Part shown: positions 47,720-56,039 of the stretch, piece after piece
Layout: every line of letters starts with the position of its first letter
Position numbering within the stretch: the first letter of the stretch is position 1
Origin: Blumeriella jaapii
Lineage: Eukaryota; Ascomycota; Leotiomycetes; Helotiales; Drepanopezizaceae
DNA length: 64,000 bases
Direction: 5' to 3'
Assembly (NCBI GenBank): GCA_009599575.1
Contig: VWND01000039.1
Coordinates: forward strand, 114,309-178,308
Position numbers and translations under genes: made by a program
The notes under the pieces: model-generated
Database searches by the model: none
What the model saw: only the letters and a program-made list of their open reading frames with translations
Told to the model about the DNA's origin: nothing

Positions 47720-48950
47720 TTTTGCTCTGGGAGGGGGTCGTTTGTAGGCAGGTTTGAGCAGATTGGTGTGGAAAACAGGGTGTAATAGTTTTTGTTCGAA
47801 AGGTAATTTCAGCCTGTAACTGTGAGAGCTTAGAACTTCGGCGATTTTGTAAGGACCGTAGAATTTGTTGTTTAGTTTCTTGATTGGTCTGGTGGAGGTT
47901 ATATTGCGTCTGTTAAGAAATACGTTATCTTTTATTTTGTAAGCAGGAGCTGGTTGGCGTTGTTGATTAGAGTGGTGTTTCTGGTCGGCTAACGCTGAAG
48001 TCAGATTTGTACGTAAGAGTAGTTCTAACTTTTTTATTTTGTCGGCGAAGTCGTTTCCTTCCGTATTTGCTATTCGCAAGGTGCGTGAAGTGGAACCTAG
48101 AATAGGCTTAGGTGGAGAAAAGCTTATTCGGGGGTGGAAGCTTTTGTTGGCGTAGAAGGGGGAAACTCCGGTGGAAGCGTTTACAGCGTTATTCGCTGCG
48201 AATTCAGCTAGAGGGAGCCAGTTTTCCCAATCTTCTTGAGCGTATTCGACGAATTGTCTCAAGTAGGAGAGTAGGTAGGCGTTCGCGTTTTCGGTTTGGC
48301 CGTCTGTCGGGGTGAAAGCTGGTGGATAGCGTAATATTGGTTCCGAGACGGTGATTAATAGCTTTCCAGAACTGTGAAACAAACAGGGAACCTCGGTCTG
48401 AAATTATAGAGTCGGGGAGACTATGTAAACGCCAGATATTTCTGCAAAACAACTTGGCTAAGTTTGTCGCTTTTATAGCTGTATGGCAGGCTGTGTAGTG
48501 TCGTTTTTTGGTAAGGCGACAAACTACTACTATGATCAGGTTGTTTCGACTCTTATGCTTTTTTACTGGAAAGGGGCCTATAAAGTCGACCGATATATGG
48601 CTCCAACGGCGTAAAGGGATAGGTAGGGGTTTGAGGAGTCCTTGATAGCGTTGATTGGTGCTTGTATTGCGGGAGCAGCCGTTGCAATTGCGAACAAATC
48701 TTTTGCAATCTTCGGAAACTAATGGCCAATAGTAATCTCTACTGATGATTTCGTAAAGCTTGTTTTTGCCAGGATGGCCTGTTTTTACTGAATCATGGGC
48801 CATTTGTAAAAGCCAGGTACGGATAGGAACGTTTAAATTCGGTGTATCGGGGACGTAAAGTCGGTTTCGGAAGTACAACTTGTTATTGCGTATAGCGCAT
48901 TCAGAGAGTTGTAACGTTTTAGATTTCGGAATACCCTTTGGTTTGAGCAT
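47657..48950 (-). pseudogene. GypA integrase (A1)
   Basis: Inserts the cDNA into the host genome. A zinc-binding HHCC region lies near 48660-48800 (MAHDSVKTGHPGKNKLYEI, then NCNGC). Core: SVDFIGPFP (first Asp, about 48575), SIISDRGSLFVSQF (second Asp, about 48400), then a one-base deletion near 48308 shifts the frame and the DGQTENANAYLL block with the catalytic Glu continues in the frame 48382-47657. The GPY module (FYGPYKIAEVL) and LLHPVFHTNLLKPA follow near 47760-47860. All D-D-E residues are present across the two frames, so the loss is recent. Confidence 0.88.
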
Positions 48951-49179
48951 TTTTTTTTTGGTAGCGATTTACAGTTTGTTAATGGGGTAGTATTTATTCA
49001 GAAGTCGTGAAAGCTTTTCGTCGTCTGCTTCGGGTTGTTTTAGCGAAGCCGGAGAAGCGATCAAAACTTCGGTCAGGTGGTGTTCTTTGAGAAGGGCTTG
49101 GTTTTGGAACTGAATTCTTTCGTCTGAAGAGTCTTGAGGGAGGTTTTGAGAGCGTCGGGTTAAAGAGTCAGGTTTGCCA

Positions 49180-50324
49180 TTTTGTTTTTCAGGTCTGAAT
49201 GTGATTACAAAGTCAAAATCAGCTAAAAACTCGCTTCAGCGTACTTGACGCCTGTTGAGTTGCTTAGTCGTTATGAAATATTCTAAGTTTCGGTGGTTTG
49301 TGAGTATTCGAATTGGGTAGGCAGCTTTTTGTAATTCGGCTCGCCAACTTTCGAAGCAACGTATAATAGCGAGGAGTTTTTTGTTATAGATCTCGTAGTT
49401 GCATTCGGCAGAATCGAACTTCTTCGATATGAAAGCGATTGGATGGAGTACTTCTGCATCGTCCTTTTGGGAGAGAATCCCCGAAGAAACGTAGTTAGAA
49501 GCGTTAGTTTCAACGAATATCTTTTTGTCAGAGTTGAAATGGGACAACGTAGGTGCAGTCGTAAAGGCCGATTTGAGGAACTCGAAGGCTTTTATACAGT
49601 CGTCGTCAAAGTTCCATTTAGTATTTTTTTTCGTTAAATTTATCAAAGGTGTAACGATTCTAGAGAAACTTTTGATAAATCGTCGATAAAAATTCGCAAA
49701 ACCTAAAAACGCTTGTACGTTTTTCTGACGTTGGAAGGGAGATTCCAGCCCGTAATCGCTTCGAGCTTCTTAGGGTCCATTTTGATTCCAGTGGTAGAAA
49801 TAATTATCCTAAGGTAAACGACTTTTTGAACTTCGAATTCGCACTTTTTTATATTTAGTTGCAGGCCTGCGTCAGAGAGAGCTTGAAGAATAAGGTTGAC
49901 GTGTTTTCTGTGTTTTTGAAGGTCGTCTGAATAGACTAGAATATCGTTTATGTAAGCTGTGCAGAAGATATTTAGGTAGGGTCGTAGAATATCGTTTATG
50001 CGGGATTGAAACGTGGGCGGGGGCGTTGCATAGTCCGAAAGGCATAACCAAAGATTCGAACAGGCTATATCTCGTGTTGAATGCAGTAAGCTATTTATGG
50101 CTTTTTTTTATTCGAATCTTATTGAAAGCAGCGAAGACGTCGAGTTTAGTGTAATATTTGGCTTTGCTTAGTCGTGAGAGCGTTTCTTGAACCAATGGTA
50201 AGGGGTATCGGTTTTTGATTGTAATAGCGTTAAGAGCCTTGTAATCGACGCAAAATCGTAGTCCTCCTCCTGGTTTTTTCGCGAATAGGACTGGAGAGGC
50301 TGCGGGGGAGGAGCTCGCTCGGAT
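49180..50324 (-). pseudogene. GypA reverse transcriptase and RNase H (A1)
   Basis: Continues the protease frame after a TGA at 50325-50327 where Trp is expected. Reads [20 protein letters not shown] (50230-50290) and MPFGLCNAPA, then an extra base near 50020 shifts the frame. The catalytic block appears as YINDILVYSDD (about 49920-49960) where Y-[IVL]-D-D is usual, so one Asp is Asn. A second indel near 49725 restores the frame at [14 protein letters not shown]. RNase H (49236-49646) reads VETNASNYV: the catalytic Asp of ETDAS is Asn, again G-to-A; A2 still has Asp there. A TGA replaces Trp at 49236. The linker to integrase (49180-48951) holds one more stop. Confidence 0.88.
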
Positions 50325-51317
50325 TCAGCTTTTTTCGAGGTTTTCTTTGAGAAATTTGCGTAAGACTTGAAGTTCGTCGACTGATATGTTGTACAAAGGG
50401 CCGTGTGGAGGTACTGCTCCAGGTCGAAGTTCTATCGTATGATCAACGCTTTTTTTATGAAGTGCAAGTTTATCAGCTTCGATAGGGTCAAAAGCGGCTA
50501 GGTGGTGATGGTAGTGAAGAGGGAGTTTTATTCGAGGGTCGATTGGCGGTTTGGTTTGGAGGGCCAAACGGATATTTTCCAGTGAAGCTCCAGCGAGGTA
50601 GAGTTCGGCTGAAAGTTGTTGTCGTGCAGTCTGAGAAAGCTTATTCTTTTGCAATTGATCGATTTTAAATGATGTGGTGGGGGGAGATTCGTCGGTTGGG
50701 GCGTTTAGTTTGTGTAGTTGTTGATTGATTTCGTACAAAGAGGCAGAGAATACCTCGACTTTTGGTTGAGAGGCTAAGGTGGTAAACACAGCTGCTTTTG
50801 TACGACGAGGTGGAGCTGGTAGAACGACAGTTTTGTAAGAGTGGCGTTTCTGGACTAGGCCTGAAACGGCCAATTGATGAATGCGTTGAGGTAAGCAATT
50901 CGTACGGCAGAAGTCTGAATTGAAACAAAGGGTGTTCGTGGTCCAGTCAATATGAGGGTTGTGTGTCCGAAGCCAGGGCTTTCCTAGAATAAGGTCGTAT
51001 TTTCCTAGTGTTGTAATGAAAGCTGTAATTAGTTCGGTGTGGCCGGCGGTATTAACTTGAAAGGAGATTTGGTGAGTAACATCGCCGTGGGTGGAGGAGC
51101 GTCCGTCAACCACGGTAAGTTTACGTGGGTTGGTAAGTAAAACAGGGGTCAATTCGTAGTGTTGCACGAAAGAATGGTTAATGAAATTATCGGTAGCTCC
51201 GGAGTCGTTTAAGAAGTAGGTTTTGATGTGTGTACCATTAGTAGTTATAGTATAAGGCAATACCAAATGTGGTTCCGGAACGCCGTTCAAAGCAGATAAC
51301 TTTAATTTATTTTTCAA
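50325..51317 (-). pseudogene. GypA aspartic protease and N-terminal RT linker (A1)
   Basis: An uninterrupted 330-residue frame. The retropepsin active site NDSGATDNF lies at residues about 36-44 (51184-51210), and the second hallmark YDLILGKPWL follows about 80 residues later, as in Ty3/Gypsy proteases. The second half is the linker leading into RT (LYNISVDELQVLRKFL). In the intact element this is part of a Gag-Pol or Pol polyprotein; the isolated start at 51317 is not a true initiation site. It ends at a TGA that replaces Trp. Confidence 0.88.
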
Positions 51318-51359
51318 AGGTTTCTGATAGTGACAATTATTAGAGACAGTTAGTTTCCC

Positions 51360-52525
51360 GACTTTTTTGCTTCGGTTTTAGCCTTTTTGACTTAAGGGGA
51401 GTCGGGGCAATTAGCAGCGCGGTGTTTATCGCTGGCACATTATAAGCAAAGGTTATTAGCAAAGAGGTAGGTTCGGCGCGCTAACTTTTCGGCATTACCT
51501 ACTGGGCGTTTGTTTTTGGCTATATCGGCTGCGGTTTATGTAATTGCTTTGGTTTGAGTGGCGCTGAGGTTCATAGGGTCGCTCTGAATGGTAGTCGTAG
51601 TAGCAGTTTTGAATGTGGGAGCAGAAGAAGTGATTTCCGTATTGCGGCCTTCGGTTTTGTAGTAGTTGGGATTTAGTTGTCGAAGGACGGTATCGGTTTC
51701 GCGTATTTGGGCGCAAAAACCAATAAGGTCGGTTTTTAGATCGGAAGGGTTGGTGTAAGACAGGCGGGTGATTATATCAGAATGAAGAGCTTCGCGCAGA
51801 ATAGCGATAGCGGCTTCGTTATTAAACTTAGTGTGACTTTTAATTTCCAGCCAGGTGGGGAGAAAGGTGGACAGGAGTTGATTGCTTTGCTTGAAGGATA
51901 GAATTCTTTTAGATGCATCTGCTTGTTGGTTAAGGACACCGAACGATTGTTGAAGGACTTGAATCATTTCTGCAACAGTCAGGTAGGAGAAGGTGCCGTC
52001 CGTACGTAAACCTTTTTGTAAAGCGCTTCTGGCTGTATCGGAGAGGCGGGAGAAGAAGTAACTTATGCGATCCTGTTCGGTCGCATATCAGTCCTGATTG
52101 AAACGGAGCTTTAGGATTATATTTTGAAGGAAGGTGGTAAGGTGCTTCGTAACGTTGCCGGTGCCACCCGAACTTGTGAACTTATCGGGGTCGGGGAAGG
52201 CAGGTGTTCTTTTTTCTGCGTTTGAGGTGTTCGGTGTATTTTGACTGGTAGGAGCTTGTCTTCGGAGGTTGGCAAGATCGGCTTCGCGGTCTTGAATCAC
52301 TTTCTTTTGAGAGGCCTTTTCTTCCCAGTATTGTACCGTCTGAACATCCAGCTTCTGAGCGAGATTATTCAGTTTGGCTTTGAGTGATACTACTACATCG
52401 TTCTGCTTTACCGCGTAGGCGAAGATATCGAGGATTTCTTGAGAGCAAGCTTCCGTATTGGCGATCAGGGCGGCGACGACTTGGTCGGGGTATTCAAGGT
52501 GCTCTAAAATAGGGCAATTGGGGGT
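51360..52525 (-). pseudogene. GypA gag (A1)
   Basis: Capsid protein. The frame is open from about 52525 (VVETPNCPILEHLEYPDQVV) with a likely coiled-coil stretch (SLKAKLNNLAQKLDVQTVQY), then QDREADLANLRRQ. TGA at 52088 replaces Trp in NQD-YATEQ; the frame continues with FFSRLSDTARSAL and MIQVLQQSFGVLNQQ. TAA at 51536 replaces Gln. A CCHC zinc knuckle C-L-stop-CASDKHRAANC sits near 51405-51450 with one more CAA-to-TAA. The true start is unclear: an ATG near 52550 (MSELPKL) is one frame off. Stops are of RIP type. Confidence 0.85.
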
Positions 52526-52814
52526 TTCGACAACTTGGGAAGTTCCGACATTTCGGTATTGGTGTCCGTTAAGGAAGGAGCGTGAAATGTGTTTTGTTCC
52601 GGGATGTAGGCAGAAGCAGAACAGGGTTTTTTGAATGTAAGTCTTGTGTCAGAGGGGGTTGTCGTTTCGTAGTTTCGTGTGAGGGGTCGTAGGGGTCGTA
52701 AGGTTGTGTCGCGATGAGGTTGATTTTCTGTATGCGCAAAGGCAGAACAGAGTTGGCAGGCCTTTTCAGCTCGAGGGCTGAAATAGGGGTGTCAGGGGTG
52801 TTTGGTAGTTAATA

Positions 52815-52986
52815 TGTAAGGGGGCGAACGAGCAGAAGGTTCGTAGATGATTTGCATTGACTACGAGGTTCTAAGTTAGAGGTGTCGCGAAGTCTAAGAT
52901 ACAGTGTGTGCGGGCTCCGATGTCACGTGACAACAACGTGACCTTCGGACCACGTGACCAACGAACTGACGTCTCATCCCTTCACA
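52815..52986 (-). repeat. A1 5' LTR
   Basis: 172 bp, on its own strand TGTGAAGGGATG to CCCTTACA. Identical to the 3' LTR apart from the first few bases, giving a recent insertion. Confidence 0.95.
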
Positions 52987-52991
52987 ATAAT

Positions 52992-53385
52992 TAAATAACT
53001 AGCGTTGTTAGTATTTTAATTTAAACTGCGAAAATAAAAAATAACAAATTAAAACAAAACATTTTATTCAATAACTTTTAGTTAATAAAAATAATTTTTT
53101 TTTTTATAATCTAATAGTAGCTTTCTGTTTTTATTACTTTTCAATTTAGCATAATTAAATATCTGACGTTGGTAGTGTTTTAGTACAAAATGCGATAATA
53201 AAAAATAAAAAATAAAAAAATAAACTTTTAATTTAATAACTTTTAATTAAGAAAAATGAAAATTTTAGTTTAATATCTAAAAAATAGCTTTCTGTTTTAT
53301 TACCTTTCAATTTGATGTAATTACATATCTGGCGTTGATGGTGATTTAATATAAAATGCGATCGTAAAAAATAATAATCTGAAAT
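52992..53385 (+). repeat. TirM subterminal repeat array (M1)
   Basis: Three units of about 165 bp, each with TAATTAAATATCTGGCG-type sequence followed by AAAATGCGATCGTAAAAAAT (units at about 52990, 53154 and 53322). The same array occurs in mirror orientation at 55040-55430 in M2. Subterminal repeats of this kind are typical transposase-binding regions. Confidence 0.65.
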
Positions 53386-53396
53386 GGGACACTTGG

Positions 53397-53658
53397 TGTT
53401 ACGATCCTGGCCTGGCTAGTGGTAGTTGCCAGTGGTATGGTTGCCAGTGGTATGATTGCTGGTGGTGTTGGATTAAGGTTTGGGCACGGACCACCTCGGC
53501 CACTAGGCCTTGCCCTAAGTCACGTGACCCACAAGCGCAACCCACTGTACATAAAGTTCGCGACCCCGAGCATTCCAGCTCGGTGTTTTTCTTTTAATTT
53601 ACATGCGTACCTTTTGGTCCACATCACCCTTCTGATCACCCTCAAGCTAGCTGTGACA
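53397..53658 (+). repeat. Solo LTR of GypC (C2)
   Basis: 262 bp, TGTTACGATCC to GCTGTGACA, flanked by CTTGG on both sides (53392-53396, 53659-53663), so it arose by insertion and later LTR-LTR recombination. It carries CACGTG at 53521-53526 and only modest RIP compared with C1. It splits one of the TGGGACACTTGGATGCA motifs of TirM. The 98-residue frame across it is not a gene. Confidence 0.92.
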
Positions 53659-54535
53659 CTTGGATGCAATGGAACACTTGCTTTCCCCTATATTATCCGA
53701 GTGCCCGCAGGATAAATGTGGGAAGGCAGCCCACTATTTTTCTGCTTCGAAAAAATAAAACAAAATCATTGCAATCGAAAAAGTTTAAAGTTCGTACCAA
53801 GCACCGCGCACAAATATTGAATTTAGCCCGCGAGATCGACGTCGTCGACGGCCTCGTATTCCGAAGGACGGCTTCTTCCGCTTATAAAACTTAAAGTAAA
53901 GTTAAATTAATATAATAAAGTTTATTCCGAATCAAGCCGTGAAATAATTAAAAAATTCTTTTATTGCATTTTGAATTTCAATAATTAAACGAAATTATAT
54001 TAGATTTAAATTCGTATAAGATTCTAATGGTTTGTATTGCAAAGAAGTATTTTCAAAATGATTTATTATTTAATACTTTAATTATTAAGGATTTGTCGGC
54101 ATCGGAAAAAAAAGTACTCGTTTTTAAAAGATTCCACGCTATTTTATTGGCCGGAAACGCTTTATTATTCCTTTTGTCGCGGCATAAATTTGACTTTTAT
54201 TCAAGGGATAGGATACTATAAAATAAGATTTTCAAGTAGTCTTGGAAGGTTTAAGTTTTTCAAATCCCTGATCTTTCATTTCAGAATGTATTTTGAACAT
54301 ACTAAGTAGACTTACAGAGTTATGACTAGCAACCACTACAAAACGTACTCGTATTTACTAGGGATAAAAGTAACATGCTCAAAAAAGATAAAAAAGGTCG
54401 CCCGCCCTCCATTTCGTTATTTCCAATCCCAAGTACTGATTACATTCCATTTATACTTGCATACCTCGCTTTATTTAATATTCTATTATATTATCAGACC
54501 TTTCGCTTATCGATTTGTTCAAAATACTATTCAAG

Positions 54536-54740
54536 ATGAAATTCTTCAACCTTTTTATTTTTGCTGCAATCAGCTCTGTCGTAATTGCTACATGCAAATC
54601 TGACAAGGATTGTATCTATCCGGTAAGTGACTTTTATTAATAAAAACAAACCAATAATATTAATAAATATTTGAAAATAGACCTCCTGTCTCCCACGCTC
54701 TACACTCCGTTGTGTAAATGGGAACTGCGTATGCATATAA
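54536..54740 (+). CDS. Candidate small secreted cysteine-rich protein (effector/defensin-like), two exons
   Basis: Exon 1 is 54536-54622, the intron 54623-54680 (58 nt, GTAAGT...AATAG), and exon 2 54681-54740 with TAA. The product is 48 residues. Residues 1-18 form a signal peptide (Lys at 2, hydrophobic core FFNLFIFAAISSVV, V-I-A before the predicted cut after Ala18). The mature ~30 residues hold six cysteines at 20, 26, 32, 40, 45 and 47: C-X5-C-X5-C-X7-C-X4-C-X-C. This spacing and the C-x4-C-x-C end resemble knottin/defensin-like and nodule-type cysteine-rich peptides, but I cannot assign a family. Fungal proteins of this type often act outside the cell on hosts or competitors; that role is inferred. 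A TATA-like TATTATATTATC lies about 45 bp upstream. No RIP damage is seen, although the gene is walled in by repeats. The start is the only ATG giving a signal peptide. Without the intron the frame ends soon after exon 1. Confidence 0.72.
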
Positions 54741-54765
54741 AAAGTGGACGAATAGCCCGTTGCAT

Positions 54766-54821
54766 TGTAACGGCCCGGCCATTCGGCTGTTCGGCTTTCG
54801 GCTATTCAGCCTTCCGTTACA
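54766..54821. repeat. Small inverted repeat downstream of the peptide gene
   Basis: TGTAACGG at 54766-54773 pairs with CCGTTACA at 54814-54821, enclosing three tandem TTCGGCT-like units. It starts 26 bp after the stop codon and could fold as a hairpin in the 3' UTR, or be the scar of a mobile element. Confidence 0.4.
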
Positions 54822-54943
54822 TTTCTAGCTTAGCGCCAGGGCCAGGGGGTTCTACAGTGTGTATAGTTCGCTCTGAGAGCTTCCTTCCTTTCAGCTCTCT
54901 GTTTGTATCTTAAGGGAAATATATGAGGTTCGTTATATGCATA

Positions 54944-55135
54944 ATAATGGGCTGCCTTCCCACATTTATCCTGCGGGCATTCGGATAATGTGGGGGAAAG
55001 CAAGTGTCCCACTGCATCCAAGTGTCCCATCTCAATTTATGATTTTTTACGATCGCATTTTATATTAAAACATTATTATTTAATTACACCAAATTGAAAG
55101 GTAATAAAAGCAAAAAGCAATTTTTAAATTTTAAA
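54944..55135 (+). repeat. M2 left terminal inverted repeat
   Basis: Aligns to the reverse complement of 62540-62717 from the TA-adjacent end through ACGATCGCATTTTATATTAAAAC and beyond. It carries the hairpin and the two CAAGTGTCCCA repeats, unmutated. Confidence 0.75.
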
Positions 55136-55772
55136 TTAAAATCTTTATTTTTATTAATTCAAAGTTATTAAATTACATATTTTCGTTGAATTTTTATTTT
55201 TTAATATCGCATTTTGTATTAAAACACTATCAACGCCAGATATTTAATTATAATAAGTTGATAAATAATAAAAACAGAAAGCTATTATTAAACTATAAGT
55301 TAAAAGTTTTATTTTTATTAATTAAAAGTTTTAAAACGAAATGTTTTGTTTTAATTTATTATTTTTTATAATCGCATTTTAAATTAAAATACTTCCAACG
55401 CCAATTATTTAATTATAATAAACTAAAGAAAAGTAAGTTCAGATTGCATTCGAATAGAATTTATAAAAATTATATTAAATTTTACGTCGTAACATTTATT
55501 TCTGATTAAATAAAAATAATTTAAATCGTTTTTGTACGCATTTCCAATCAGAAATTGTATTAATTAAACGGCTATTAATGGTACAAATACAATATACTTT
55601 TATTAAAACTAAATAAAGCTTATGTTTTTTTTTAGCTTTCTAGCTATTTTACATATACTTTTCAGCTTTTAAATATCGGTATAATATTTATATTCGGAAG
55701 GTAAAAAACAAAACGCAAAAAATAAAAAAAAACCGTTAGTTTTACGAAAAGCTTTTGCTTAAGCGTATAATA

Positions 55773-56038
55773 TGTAACGATCTAATCAGTCGAAGGGCTG
55801 GAAGATTAATCAACTGGTCGCCGTGTTCATATGGTATAAGAAACGAGCCTTTGGTTCTGTAATAAAAATATTTATTTAAAATCAATAATTGCAGAAGGCA
55901 GAAATTGCTAAAAAAAAAAAGCTTTATATATATAAATAATTTCTACAGTTGATAAGAAAACCTATTAGAAAATCAGGGAGCTTGCAATTATACGTAATTG
56001 CTGAAATGATACGAAAGGCAAACGAATAAGTCGTTATA
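55773..56038 (-). repeat. B4 3' LTR
   Basis: 266 bp. The outer end (55773-55840, CAGTCGAAGGGCTGG) is spared by RIP and the inner end (56000-56038) is mutated, the reverse of the 5' LTR at 61918-62183. Confidence 0.9.
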
Positions 56039-56039
56039 C

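Larger units (their letters stand above)
47000..52986 (-). mobile_element. GypA copy A1, young full-length chromovirus
   Basis: A 5987-bp minus-strand element with 172-bp LTRs and the perfect TSD ATAAT (46995-46999 and 52987-52991). Unlike all other copies it keeps a balanced base composition and long open frames. It has about three single-base indels and a handful of TGG/CAA-to-stop changes, so it is lightly RIP-mutated and defective. The leader (52526-52814) between the 5' LTR and gag holds no gene; I do not find a TGG-type tRNA primer site directly after the LTR. Confidence 0.95.
46878..53737. mobile_element. TirM copy M1, right part, interrupted by A1 and a solo LTR
   Basis: About 600 bp of a TIR element survive in three pieces: 46878-46999, 52987-53396 and 53659-53737. 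Together they are the mirror image of 54944-55545. The element ends at 53737 with GGCAGCCCAC followed by TA, as at both ends of M2. Its left part was displaced by B0 and lies outside the window. No transposase-like frame is visible. A TA target, as in Tc1/mariner-type elements, is suggested but not proven. Confidence 0.7.
53738..54943. other. Non-repeat island containing the secreted-peptide gene
   Basis: A 1.2 kb stretch with no counterpart elsewhere in the window and little sign of RIP. It is bounded on both sides by TirM termini pointing inward. 53745-53891 has a balanced composition and an open frame ending ARSTS-like/AREIDVVDGLVFRRTASS in alternative frames; I recognise nothing in it. 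53900-54480 is AT-rich with no convincing gene. 54536-54740 is the peptide gene. 54850-54940 shows no feature. Confidence 0.75.

Noticed and set aside
52992..53385. CRISPR-like or satellite array
   Set aside because: Only three ~165-bp units, all part of the TirM subterminal region, with no short repeat-spacer structure.
53419..53715. 98-residue frame with Gly/Pro-rich start
   Set aside because: It runs through a solo GypC LTR and out into the TirM terminus, crossing the TSD.
53664..53894. 76-residue frame ending FRRTASSAYKT
   Set aside because: It starts inside the TirM terminal repeat. The last 50 codons have balanced composition and might be a relic of an exon, but I see no motif, splice sites or start, so I do not call it.
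54527..54736. 69-residue minus-strand frame overlapping the peptide gene
   Set aside because: No signal peptide or motif; the plus strand gives the better-supported spliced gene.
54944..55045. Helitron 3' end (hairpin close to a terminus)
   Set aside because: The hairpin is present, but there is no CTRR end, and both ends of M2 are inverted copies, which fits a TIR element.
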